Origin: an uncultured Acetatifactor sp.
Lineage (GTDB): Bacteria; Bacillota; Clostridia; Lachnospirales; Lachnospiraceae
Length of the DNA: 32,751 nt
Assembly: GCA_910578185.1 (NCBI GenBank)
Contig: CAJTPN010000030.1
Span: forward strand, 1 to 32,751
Direction: 5' to 3'
Shown: positions 14,578 to 23,075 of the stretch, in pieces
How positions within the stretch are numbered: the stretch's first letter is position 1
Layout: each line of letters starts with the position of its first letter
The notes under the pieces: generated by a model
Seen by the model: only the letters and a program-made list of their open reading frames with translations
Databases searched by the model: none
Told to the model about the DNA's origin: nothing
Made by a program: the position numbers and the translations under genes

Positions 14578-15282
14578 ATGGATGCCTTTGTGAGTTTTCA
14601 GGATGTGGAAAAGGTTTACAAGACGGGCGAGGTGGAGATTCGGGCGCTTCACAATGTGAACTTTGAGATCGAGAAAGGAGAGTTTTGCGTGATCGTAGGC
14701 GCTTCCGGCGCGGGAAAGACCACCATATTGAATATCCTGGGCGGAATGGATACGCTTTCCGGAGGGAAGGTAATGCTGGACGGACAGGAGATCTCTGTTT
14801 TCAACAAAAAACAGCTGACGGCGTACAGACGATATGATGTTGGATTTGTATTTCAGTTTTATAATCTGGTACAGAATCTGACTGCTCTGGAAAATGTGGA
14901 GCTGGCGGCACAGATTTGCAGGGAGCCCCTGGAAGCCGCCGCAGTGTTGGAGCAGGTAGGGCTGACGGAACGGGCAAATAATTTCCCCGGGCAGCTCTCC
15001 GGCGGGGAACAGCAGAGAGTGGCAATCGCCCGGGCACTGGCGAAAAATCCGAAGCTTTTGCTTTGCGACGAACCTACGGGGGCGCTGGATTACAATACGG
15101 GGAAGGCCGTGTTAAAGCTTTTGCAGGATACCTGCCGTGTCATGGGCAAGACAGTGGTGGTTATCACACACAATCAGGCCATTACCGCTATGGCGGACCG
15201 AATTATTACGGTGAAGAGTGGTACAGTGGCTGATATGGTGAAAAATAATCATATTGTGGATATTGCGGATATTGAATGGTAA
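14578..15282 (+). CDS. ABC transporter ATPase, MacB/LolD type
   Basis: The 234-residue ATPase has Walker A GASGAGKTT (41-49), Q-loop VFQFYN (Q93), signature LSGGEQQRVAIARAL (140-154), Walker B LLLCDEPTGALD (160-171) and the switch histidine in VVITHN. DEPTGALD and the N-terminal VYKTGEVEIRAL are typical of ATPases that pair with FtsX-fold permeases in lipoprotein, antibiotic or peptide handling. The permease gene follows 68 bases later, so the two make one complex, with a dimer of ATPases powering movements of the permease's outside domains. GGGAAGGGTG before the ATG is the ribosome binding site. A 5-bp hairpin (CGTCG/CGACG) lies in the gap to the next gene. Confidence 0.92.
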   Translation: MDAFVSFQDVEKVYKTGEVEIRALHNVNFEIEKGEFCVIVGASGAGKTTILNILGGMDTLSGGKVMLDGQEISVFNKKQLTAYRRYDVGFVFQFYNLVQNLTALENVELAAQICREPLEAAAVLEQVGLTERANNFPGQLSGGEQQRVAIARALAKNPKLLLCDEPTGALDYNTGKAVLKLLQDTCRVMGKTVVVITHNQAITAMADRIITVKSGTVADMVKNNHIVDIADIEW

Positions 15283-15350
15283 AGGTATAATAAAGTCGGT
15301 ATATTGCGTCGGAGTGCGACGACAACCTATAAGACAGGTGAAAAAGGTTA

Positions 15351-18300
15351 ATGAAAGAAATAAGAAAATCTACATTCAGGGAGATCAGGTCAAGTTTCGG
15401 ACGTTTTATGGCTATCTTTGCAATTATTGCCATGGGAGTGGGTTTTTTTGCCGGCCTGAAGGTGACAAAGACAGCGATGACTGCCACAGTCAGGAATTAT
15501 CTGAACGGACATGCCTTTTATGATCTGCGTTTGATTTCCACTTTGGGATTTGACTATGAGGATGTGGCCTTTCTCAGGGAAGCAAAGGACGCGGAGGCAG
15601 TGGAGGGGTCTCTTTCCTTTGATGTACTTTATAAGCTGGAAGACGGAAGTCAGGGGGTGATCAAGGCCTATAGCTTGACAAATATGAATACTTTGAAACT
15701 GGTCTCGGGCAGGATGCCCCAAAGAGGGGACGAATGTGTGGTGGACAGTAAGTTCTTTGGGCAGTCGGCCATTGGCGGTATACTATATCTGTCGGAGGAC
15801 AACGAGGAGGAGGATCTGGAACATTTTTCCAGTTCCGCCTACACCATTGTGGGAACTGTTCAATCGCCGCTTTATCTGCAGTTTGAGCGCGGAAATACTT
15901 CGCTTGGGACGGGGCGGCTAGATGGATTTGTCTATCTGACGGAGAACGGGTTTCATACGGATTATTTCACGGATATTTATGTACGGTTTGACCAGAATTT
16001 TGACTTATACAGTCAGGAATACGATGATTTTATTTCCGAAAAAAAGACGGTCTGGGAGACGCTTGCGCAGGAGACGGCTCAAAGGCGTTTTCTGGATATT
16101 CGCAGGGAGGCGGAAGAAGAACTAGCAGATGCCCGAAAGGAGCTTGCAGAGAAAAAGGCGGAGGGGGAAGCGGAACTGGCGGATGCCAGACAAGAGCTTG
16201 ACGATGCCGAACGTGAGATTGCGGACGGGGAACAGGCGATAGCAGACGCCCGGGTGGAGCTTGCGGATGGAGAACGGACTTTGCGGGAAAAGGAAGCGGA
16301 ACTGGCAGATGCCAAAAAGCTGATGGCCGAAAAGCAAACGGAGCTTGCGGAGGCCCGTGGAACCATCGCCGAAAAAGAGGCGGAGCTTGCGGATGGAGAG
16401 CGGGCGCTTGCGGAAGGAAGAACCGAGCTGGAGAGCAATGAGGGGACGCTGGAAGCGGCAAAGCAGGAACTTGCGGTAAACATGGAGATGCTGAATGCCT
16501 CAGAAAAACAGCTGGCAATGCAGGCAGCAGGATTACAGGCTGCTGCAGCGGCAGGGATGATCACTCCTGAGGAACTGGCCGCAGGGCTTGCGACGATTGC
16601 CGCAGGAGAGCAGGAGCTTGCCACACATCGGGCCCAGCTTGAAGGGGCGGCGGCACAGCTTGCCGAAGGGGAAACGGAGATCACAGAGGCCTGGAAGCAG
16701 ATAGAAGAGGGGGAGAGAGAACTTGCGGAAGGGCGCAGGCTTCTCTCTGACGCAAGGCGGGAGCTTGCGGATGGGGAACAGGCTTTTGCGGACGCACAGA
16801 AAGAACTGGCGGATGGGGAAATTGCCATAGAGGAGGCAAAAGAGGAGATTGCTTCGGCAAAGGTAACCCTTACTGAGAAGGAGGGGGAACTTGCGGACGG
16901 CAGACAAAAATTCGCAGACGGTCAGCGGGAATATCAGGACGCTTTGAAAGAATTTCAGGACAAGATCGCGGAGGCGGAAGGTGAGCTTACGGAAGCGGAA
17001 GGGGAATTGGCAGATTTGAAAGAGCCGGAGACTTTTGTGCTTGGCCGGGACACCAATATGGGGTATGTTTTGTTTGAGAGCGATTCCGATATTGTGGAAG
17101 GTATTGCCAATATTTTTCCTTTGTTCTTTTTCCTGGTGGCTGTTTTGGTTTGTGTCACTACCATGAACAGGATGGTGGAGGAACAGCGCACTCAGATTGG
17201 GGTGTTGAAGGCATTGGGATACGGAAATGCCACCATTATGTCAAAATATATGATTTATTCCGGGCTGGCGGCAGTGACAGGCTGTGTGGTGGGATTTTTG
17301 ATAGGCACATGGGGATTTCCCAAGGTGATCTGGTATTGCTACGGTATCATGTATCAGGCGGATCCGATTTTTTATGTATTTGACTGGAAGCTGGCGGTAA
17401 TTTCCATATCCGTGTCCCTGCTGTGTTCCATCGGCACCACATGGCTTTCCTGTCGTGTGGAACTCTCCCAGGTGGCGGCGACACTGATGCGGCCCAAAGC
17501 GCCAAAGGCCGGCAAGAGGGTGTTTTTGGAGTATATGACCTTTCTGTGGAAGCGGTTAAGTTTTCTGCACAAGGTTTCCCTGCGGAATATTTTCCGCTAT
17601 AAAAAGAGACTGTTTATGATGGTGCTTGGTATCAGTGGCTGTACGGCGCTCCTGGTCACGGGGTTTGGCATTAAGGATTCTATTGCGGATGTGGCGGATA
17701 AGCAGTTTCTGGAGATTCAGACCTATGATATCGGGGTGTCGTTACGGGAGAATGCGGATGAAGATTTTCTTGCCCGGCTGGATGAGATGCATAATTATGG
17801 GCTTGGCGCGTATACCTGTGTCATGGAAAAAAGCATGGATTTTGTGGCCGGGAGCGGTATTAAGTCCGTGTATCTGGTGGCTGGCAGGGCCGAGGAAATG
17901 GCGGATTTTCTAAAGCTTCACACCCAGGAGGGGAAGCCGGTTTCTTATCCTGACGTGGGCAGAGCGGTGATATCCGACAAGCTGGCAAAAACCTATCGCG
18001 TGCATGTGGGGGACAGAATTATCCTTCGGGATGAAAACATGCGTACACTGACCCTGGAGGTGTCGGGGATCTATGAAAACTATATCAATAACTATGTGCA
18101 TATCTGCCAAGATACCTGGCGTGAATTCATGGGGGAGGAACCGGAGCAAAATACGGTGTATCTGAACCTGGAGGAGGGCGGTACGGCTCACGGGCTTTCC
18201 GCAGAGCTGATGAAACTGGACGAGGTGGCCAATGTGTCGGTGAACGCGGATATGATGGAACGCATCGGCAGCATGATGGCAAGTCTTGATGTTATTGTGG

Positions 18301-18686
18301 TGGTGGTTATCTTCTGTGCGGCTGGACTGGCATTTATTGTTCTGTATAATTTGACAAATATCAATATCACTGAACGAATCAGGGAGATTGCCACGATAAA
18401 AGTGTTGGGTTTTTACAAAAAGGAAACGGCTTCCTATGTGTTTCGGGAGAATGTGATGCTGACTGTGCTGGGAACTGCCGTGGGATTTTTACTTGGTTTT
18501 TGGCTTCACCGGATTGTGATGAATAAGATTCAGGTAGATATGATCAGCTTTGACATTTATATTAAGCCCGCCAGTTATGTGTACAGCGGCCTTTTGACGG
18601 TGGCCTTTGCATGGTTTGTGGATAAAGTAATGGAGAGAAAATTGGAGGGGATCAGTATGACGGAATCATTGAAGAGTGTGGATTAG
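15351..18686 (+). CDS. FtsX-like ABC permease with a long extracellular coiled coil
   Basis: The 1,111-residue permease has an N-terminal membrane helix (FMAIFAIIAMGVGFFAGL), an outside MacB-core-like region to about 245, then a coiled coil from about 251 to 558. The coil is built from repeats of E-L-A-D-G-E and related seven-residue units, with an alanine-rich break near 390-415. Two FtsX modules follow: membrane helices near 587-700, a second core domain from about 770, and a last set from about 977, with the MRxxQIGVLKALG and IREIATIKVLGFY strings that contact the ATPase. Eight to ten membrane segments are expected. The coil should project tens of nanometres into the envelope and could reach through the wall. 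AAAAAGG before the ATG is the ribosome binding site. The substrate is unknown. A cell-division-like role in activating wall hydrolases is an alternative to transport. Confidence 0.9.
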   Translation: MKEIRKSTFREIRSSFGRFMAIFAIIAMGVGFFAGLKVTKTAMTATVRNYLNGHAFYDLRLISTLGFDYEDVAFLREAKDAEAVEGSLSFDVLYKLEDGSQGVIKAYSLTNMNTLKLVSGRMPQRGDECVVDSKFFGQSAIGGILYLSEDNEEEDLEHFSSSAYTIVGTVQSPLYLQFERGNTSLGTGRLDGFVYLTENGFHTDYFTDIYVRFDQNFDLYSQEYDDFISEKKTVWETLAQETAQRRFLDIRREAEEELADARKELAEKKAEGEAELADARQELDDAEREIADGEQAIADARVELADGERTLREKEAELADAKKLMAEKQTELAEARGTIAEKEAELADGERALAEGRTELESNEGTLEAAKQELAVNMEMLNASEKQLAMQAAGLQAAAAAGMITPEELAAGLATIAAGEQELATHRAQLEGAAAQLAEGETEITEAWKQIEEGERELAEGRRLLSDARRELADGEQAFADAQKELADGEIAIEEAKEEIASAKVTLTEKEGELADGRQKFADGQREYQDALKEFQDKIAEAEGELTEAEGELADLKEPETFVLGRDTNMGYVLFESDSDIVEGIANIFPLFFFLVAVLVCVTTMNRMVEEQRTQIGVLKALGYGNATIMSKYMIYSGLAAVTGCVVGFLIGTWGFPKVIWYCYGIMYQADPIFYVFDWKLAVISISVSLLCSIGTTWLSCRVELSQVAATLMRPKAPKAGKRVFLEYMTFLWKRLSFLHKVSLRNIFRYKKRLFMMVLGISGCTALLVTGFGIKDSIADVADKQFLEIQTYDIGVSLRENADEDFLARLDEMHNYGLGAYTCVMEKSMDFVAGSGIKSVYLVAGRAEEMADFLKLHTQEGKPVSYPDVGRAVISDKLAKTYRVHVGDRIILRDENMRTLTLEVSGIYENYINNYVHICQDTWREFMGEEPEQNTVYLNLEEGGTAHGLSAELMKLDEVANVSVNADMMERIGSMMASLDVIVVVVIFCAAGLAFIVLYNLTNINITERIREIATIKVLGFYKKETASYVFRENVMLTVLGTAVGFLLGFWLHRIVMNKIQVDMISFDIYIKPASYVYSGLLTVAFAWFVDKVMERKLEGISMTESLKSVD

Positions 18687-18689
18687 GGT

Positions 18690-18734
18690 ATGTGGACCGG
18701 GTCTGACAGTTTATGATGGGGATCCGGTCCGCAT
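18690..18734 (+). terminator. Hairpin after the FtsX-like gene
   Basis: ATGTGGACCGG (18690-18700) pairs with CCGGTCCGCAT (18724-18734), 11 bp with one G-T. No T run follows (AAAAGG instead), so it may be an mRNA 3'-end stabiliser or a weak terminator before the PHP gene. Confidence 0.45.
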
Positions 18735-18790
18735 AAAAGGGGATTTGTGATGGAAAAAGTAGAATAAGGAACAGAAAGGGATTTGTTTTC

Positions 18791-19579
18791 ATGAAATTGG
18801 ATATGCATTGTCATACAAAAGAAGGGTCGATTGACGGTAAGGTACCCATTGAGGAATTTATTGCGATTTTAAAGGAAAGAGGATTTGATGGAATGCTGAT
18901 CAGCGACCATGATTCCTACAACGGTTACCGGGAGTGGAAGAAGGTAAGGGATACCTATGACGACAGTTTTGTGGTGCTGAAGGGAGTGGAATATGATACC
19001 ATCGACGCGGGACATATCCTTGTGATCATGCCGGAGGGGGTAAAGTTGAAAATCCTGGAGCTTCGAGGGCTTCCGGTGCGGTTTTTGATAGAGATTGTCC
19101 ATAAATACGGAGGGATTCTGGGACCTGCGCACCCATGTGGGGAAAAGTACTTAAGCATTATCAACACCAGGAAATATCGAAATCAGCTTGCGGTGATCGA
19201 TAAGTTTGATTTCCTGGAGGGATTTAATGCATGTGAAAGTCGCGAGAGCAATGCCAGAGCAATGGAGCTTGCCAAACAATTTGGCAAACCTGTATTCGGC
19301 GGCAGCGATGCACATAAAGCGGATTGTGTTGGGCTTGGATTTACGGAATTTCCGGATGCCATTACCTGTGAGTCCGATCTGATTGGTCTGGTCAGAGAAA
19401 AGGGCTGCCAGGTGTCCGTTTGCGGCGGAGAGTATTATGATAGGACGACGAAAAACAGAATTGGCAAGATTAACTGTGTGCTTGTACAGTCTTTCTGGCT
19501 GTATAATCATCTGGGCAGCATCTGGCGCAGAAGGAAGAGAAAGATAGAATTGCGGAAATTTTACATTCGCGTAAAATGA
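18791..19579 (+). CDS. PHP-domain phosphoesterase
   Basis: The 262-residue protein has the metal-binding motifs of the PHP family: DMHCHT (H6, H8), ISDHD (D39, H40, D41), GVEYD (E67), H75, GPAHPC (H114) and GGSDAH (D173, H175). Together they would bind up to three metals and hydrolyse a phosphoester. Free-standing PHP proteins of this size include nucleotide 3',5'-phosphatases, RNases and histidinol phosphatases, and the substrate cannot be chosen here. The last 40 residues (IGKINCVLVQSFWLYNHLGS, then a basic RRRKRK tail) extend beyond the core. AGAAAGGG lies before the ATG. It lies between two transport operons and probably has its own or read-through transcription. Confidence 0.85.
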   Translation: MKLDMHCHTKEGSIDGKVPIEEFIAILKERGFDGMLISDHDSYNGYREWKKVRDTYDDSFVVLKGVEYDTIDAGHILVIMPEGVKLKILELRGLPVRFLIEIVHKYGGILGPAHPCGEKYLSIINTRKYRNQLAVIDKFDFLEGFNACESRESNARAMELAKQFGKPVFGGSDAHKADCVGLGFTEFPDAITCESDLIGLVREKGCQVSVCGGEYYDRTTKNRIGKINCVLVQSFWLYNHLGSIWRRRKRKIELRKFYIRVK

Positions 19580-19598
19580 CAAAATGGTTACAATATTG

Positions 19599-19628
19599 TT
19601 GCAATTTTAGGTTTTATTCTGCTATAAT
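19599..19628 (+). promoter_or_regulatory. Upstream promoter of the seven-gene transport unit
   Basis: TTGCAA (19599-19604) and TATAAT (19623-19628) are 18 bases apart. A transcript starting near 19635 would meet the terminator hairpin at 19669-19726 before reaching the first gene at 19760. Confidence 0.6.
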
Positions 19629-19662
19629 TCATAAAATCTTAAGGTGCATTTTTGAAATAGTG

Positions 19663-19671
19663 TGTTATACT
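19663..19671 (+). promoter_or_regulatory. Possible second promoter, extended -10, overlapping the terminator
   Basis: TGTTATACT (19663-19671) fits an extended -10 element. Its start, near 19678, would lie inside the 5' arm of the terminator stem, so RNA made from it could not form the full hairpin. No good -35 is seen. Confidence 0.35.
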
Positions 19672-19726
19672 CAATATGTGGTTCCAGATGTTGTTTTGGC
19701 TGACCGCATATTGAGTTTTTCTTTTT
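19669..19726 (+). terminator. Strong intrinsic terminator in the leader of the transport unit
   Basis: ACTCAATATGTGG (19669-19681) pairs with CCGCATATTGAGT (19704-19716): 13 bp with one T-G pair, a 22-base loop, then T's with a single C to 19726. It may simply end the PHP gene's transcript, 90 bases after its stop, or act as a regulated attenuator. It is followed by only 33 bases before the first gene's ATG, which hold no convincing promoter. Confidence 0.75.
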
Positions 19727-19759
19727 GCTCAAATTTTAAAGGGACGAGGTGTTGTATAA

Positions 19760-22078
19760 ATGAAAAAGAAAGCATTGCTGTGCCGTTTGGCTGCGCTGGC
19801 GCTTGCTGCTGTGACAGCTCTGCCGCTGGCGGCTTGCGGAAATGTGGATACTTCCGGTAACGTGGAACAGAAGGAATGGATCTATGTGCCGGAATTCCGA
19901 ACCATTGAAGGGGATAACGTGTCTTACTATGATATGAAAGTGATTCAGGACAATATTTATTATACGTCCTGGAAGCGAAACGAGGCCAGCGGGTCACAAA
20001 GCCAGGTGCTCAACAAGTATTCTCTGGTCGACGGACAGACGACTGCGGTTACTATGCAGTGGAAGGGGGGAAGCACAGATTATAATATGAGCGATTACCT
20101 GGTGGGGGAGGATGGCAGTATCTATTCCATCATGTATTCTTACGAGCCTGTACCGGGTACGGAAGGGGACTTTAAGCGTATCTGCAGTCTCTGTAAATTT
20201 GACGCCCAGGGAAATCAGATCTATATGGAAGATCTGACTGAGAAAATGGAGGAGCAGGGTGCATATTTAAGATCCATTGCGGCGGACGGACAGGGACGGA
20301 TTTATCTCAATGTAGAGTCCTCCGTATGGCTCTATGACACGGAAGGAAAGTATCAGGGGGCAATCAGTCTGGAAAGTATAACGGACGGCTGGGTCAACGG
20401 AATGGGTACGGGTAAGGACGGAAAAGTATATCTCCTCTATTATTCCAATACCGGGGATAGGGGCGGTTATAATCTGGTAGAGCTGGATTATGACAATAAG
20501 AAAACCGGAACCATCTACAGCGATTTTCCCAGTTATAATGCCGATCAGCTGAGTATAGGAGCGGAAAAGGATTTTCTGGTATTTGACGCTAACAGGGTAT
20601 ATGAATACGATTTGGCGACACAGACCAAGGAAGCAATATTTGAATGGATTGACAGCGATATCAACGGATCCAATGTGCGGAGCGTGAGCGTGCTGTCGGA
20701 CGGGCGGCTTGTTGCGATATATGAGGATTGGCAAGAGAATGACAATGGATTTGCCATCCTGACGAAGACAAAGGGAGATCAGGTTCCTCAGAAGGAGAAT
20801 ATCCTGGTGGCAACCATGACTGCCGGTTCCGATCTGAGGTCTGCGGCGGTCAGATTTAACAAGACAAACGATAAGTACCGGGTAAATATCAAGGAATATC
20901 TGAATTTTGAAAATCTAAATACAGAAGAAGAGTACCTGAATGCTGTCAAGGATGCTGTTACCAATTTGAACAATGATATCACTTCCAGAAACTGTCCGGA
21001 TGTTCTGGATTTGGATGGCTTGAATGTGAAACAGCTGGCGGCCAAGGGCGTGTTTGAGGATTTGAACTCATTCCTGGATCAGAACAGTAATCTGAAGCGG
21101 TCGGACTTAATAGAGAAGGTGCTGGAGGTATATACCTTGAACGATAAGCTGGTCAGCATTCCCTACAGCTTCAGTTTTCAGACCCTGGTGGGCAGCAAGG
21201 CCCAGCTGGGCGATAAGAAGGGCTGGACCATCGAAGAGGTGATGACGTTTTCGGATGCCAATCCGGGAGCAATGCTCCTGGACAATGTTACAAAGAGTGA
21301 ATTAATGCAATATCTGATGATGTACAATGAAGATATCTTTATAGACTGGAAAACCGGGGAGTGCAGCTTTGACTCCGATCAGTTTAAGAATTTGCTGAAC
21401 TTTGTAAACCGCTTTCCCAACGAGCTGGAGAGGGACAATGAGACGTCCACTCCCACCAAGATACAGAATGGGGATGTGCTGTTGGATGCGGTGTATTTGA
21501 ACCGCTTTGAAGATATTCAGATCCCCATTGAGGAGTTTAAGGGAGAGGTCACAATGATCGGCTTTCCCACCGTGGACGGCAGCAGCGGACATTCCATTAT
21601 ATCCAGCCAGGCCTATGCCATCACTTCCAAGTCAAAAAACAAGGACGGTGCCTGGGCTTTCATTGAGAGTTTCCTGACACGGGAGGAGGGAGAGAAACGT
21701 TACCGTTACGGCTTCCCTACCATAAAGAGTAAGCTGGACGCCATGATAGAGGATGCGATTACACCAGAGTATATCCTGGATGAGAACGGACAGCCGCTTG
21801 TGGATGAAAACGGAGAGTTTATAGTGAGCGGAGGGTCTTCCAGCATCGGCTATCAGGATGGCTGGTCTTACACTTACAGGATGTCCACCCAGGAAGACGT
21901 TGATATGATCATGGGGCTGTTGGAGACGGCGAAGCCGGTTTCTTATGCATATGGCAGTGAAGTCTTCAACATTATCAATGAGGAGGCGCAGCCTTTCTAC
22001 CAGGGACAGAAGAGTGTGGATGAGGTGGCCAATATTATCCAGAGCCGCGTTAAGATTTATGTGAGCGAAAATAATTGA
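19760..22078 (+). CDS. Lipoprotein with beta-propeller-like N-terminus and ABC solute-binding domain (1)
   Basis: The 772-residue lipoprotein has a basic start, a hydrophobic signal, and lipobox LAAC with the lipidated Cys at 26. Residues about 40-340 repeat a propeller-blade pattern with turns such as GEDGSIYSI, ADGQGRIYL, TGKDGKVYLLY and LSDGRLVAIYED. From about 345 (ILVATMTAGSDLRSAAVRFN) a type-1 solute-binding fold continues to the end, with the family's SSQAYAITSKSKNKDGAWAF and a closing FYQGQKSVDEVANIIQSR. Usual binding proteins are 400-450 residues, so the N-terminal 300 are extra. GAGG at 19746 is the ribosome binding site. It is first in an operon with two permeases and would deliver an oligosaccharide or similar ligand to them. 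The ligand is unknown. Confidence 0.85.
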   Translation: MKKKALLCRLAALALAAVTALPLAACGNVDTSGNVEQKEWIYVPEFRTIEGDNVSYYDMKVIQDNIYYTSWKRNEASGSQSQVLNKYSLVDGQTTAVTMQWKGGSTDYNMSDYLVGEDGSIYSIMYSYEPVPGTEGDFKRICSLCKFDAQGNQIYMEDLTEKMEEQGAYLRSIAADGQGRIYLNVESSVWLYDTEGKYQGAISLESITDGWVNGMGTGKDGKVYLLYYSNTGDRGGYNLVELDYDNKKTGTIYSDFPSYNADQLSIGAEKDFLVFDANRVYEYDLATQTKEAIFEWIDSDINGSNVRSVSVLSDGRLVAIYEDWQENDNGFAILTKTKGDQVPQKENILVATMTAGSDLRSAAVRFNKTNDKYRVNIKEYLNFENLNTEEEYLNAVKDAVTNLNNDITSRNCPDVLDLDGLNVKQLAAKGVFEDLNSFLDQNSNLKRSDLIEKVLEVYTLNDKLVSIPYSFSFQTLVGSKAQLGDKKGWTIEEVMTFSDANPGAMLLDNVTKSELMQYLMMYNEDIFIDWKTGECSFDSDQFKNLLNFVNRFPNELERDNETSTPTKIQNGDVLLDAVYLNRFEDIQIPIEEFKGEVTMIGFPTVDGSSGHSIISSQAYAITSKSKNKDGAWAFIESFLTREEGEKRYRYGFPTIKSKLDAMIEDAITPEYILDENGQPLVDENGEFIVSGGSSSIGYQDGWSYTYRMSTQEDVDMIMGLLETAKPVSYAYGSEVFNIINEEAQPFYQGQKSVDEVANIIQSRVKIYVSENN

Positions 22079-22112
22079 TTACAGGTAAAAACATCTGAAA
22101 TGAGGATGAAAA

Positions 22113-23075
22113 GTGAGTAAGAAGCAGAAAATCAGACAGCCCAAGGCGCAGAGAGAAAGTAAGCCCATGCTGCAAAAGAAAGATCAAACAAATGTTCATA
22201 TCAAGACCACCCGGAGGACGCGCAAGCTGAAACTGAGCTCGGGGGCATTCATAGCCCCCAGCTTTATCGGGGTGATGATGTTTTTCATTATTCCCTTTAT
22301 GGTGGTCATCTATTATTCGCTGGTTGACAATCCCATCAGCGGCAATTTTGTGTTTTTGGATAATTTCCGCAATATTATCGCTAACTCCGCATTTCGCAGA
22401 GCCGTAAATAACACGTTTGTCTTTTCGGTGGTATCCGTGCCGCTGGCAGTGGTGTTATCCCTGCTTTTGGCTATTGTGCTGGAGGCAAAGCTGCCGTTTC
22501 GGAGCCAGTTTAGGACCTTCTTCTTAAGTCCCATGATGGTGCCGGTGGCATCCATTGTGCTGATCTGGCAGGTTATCTTCCATTATAACGGAGCGTTGAA
22601 CGAGGTTTTGGCAAACTTTGGCGTGGGCAAGATTGACTGGATAAAATCGGATTATGCGCTGATAATGGTGGTGATTTTGTTCTTGTGGAAAAACTTGGGG
22701 TACAACATGATCCTGTTTATGGCCGCTCTGGCCAGTATCCCAAAGGATATCCTGGAGGTGGCAAAATTGGAGAGCGCTACGCCTCTGCAGACCTTTTTTC
22801 ATATTAAGATACGATATTTGTCCTCCACGATTCTGTTTGTGACGATTATGTCCCTGATCAATTCCTTTAAGGTATTCCGGGAAGTGTATCTGCTGACGGG
22901 GAATTATCCATATGATTCCATATATACCCTTCAGCATTTTATGAACAATAAGTTTGGAACGCTGGATTATCAGACATTGTCGGCGGCGGCGATATTAATG
23001 GCCCTTGTGATGATTGTGATTATCGGAATCCTGTTTATAGCGGAAAATCGTTTCGGAAAGGATGTGGAAGGTTGA
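22113..23075 (+). CDS. MalF/UgpA-type ABC importer permease with degenerate EAA loop
   Basis: The 320-residue permease starts at GTG 22113, with GAGG at 22102 seven bases before. A very basic 40-residue N-terminus precedes six membrane segments (about 46-70, 103-123, 139-158, 180-200, 236-256 and 290-312). The cytoplasmic loop that docks the ATPase, normally EAAxxDGAxxxQxFxxI.LP, reads EVAKLESATPLQTFFHIKI at 215-233. The EAA, DGA and final Pro are therefore altered, while QTFFHI is kept. Type-1 sugar importers usually share an ATPase encoded elsewhere (MsmX type), and none lies in this unit. The next permease overlaps its end by four bases (TTGA). Confidence 0.9.
   Translation: MSKKQKIRQPKAQRESKPMLQKKDQTNVHIKTTRRTRKLKLSSGAFIAPSFIGVMMFFIIPFMVVIYYSLVDNPISGNFVFLDNFRNIIANSAFRRAVNNTFVFSVVSVPLAVVLSLLLAIVLEAKLPFRSQFRTFFLSPMMVPVASIVLIWQVIFHYNGALNEVLANFGVGKIDWIKSDYALIMVVILFLWKNLGYNMILFMAALASIPKDILEVAKLESATPLQTFFHIKIRYLSSTILFVTIMSLINSFKVFREVYLLTGNYPYDSIYTLQHFMNNKFGTLDYQTLSAAAILMALVMIVIIGILFIAENRFGKDVEG

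Noticed and set aside
16079..16828. Long minus-strand frame of 249 codons rich in Ala and Ser
   Set aside because: It is the mirror of the repetitive E-L-A-D coiled-coil codons in the FtsX-like gene; it has no ribosome binding site and its low-complexity content follows from the opposite strand.
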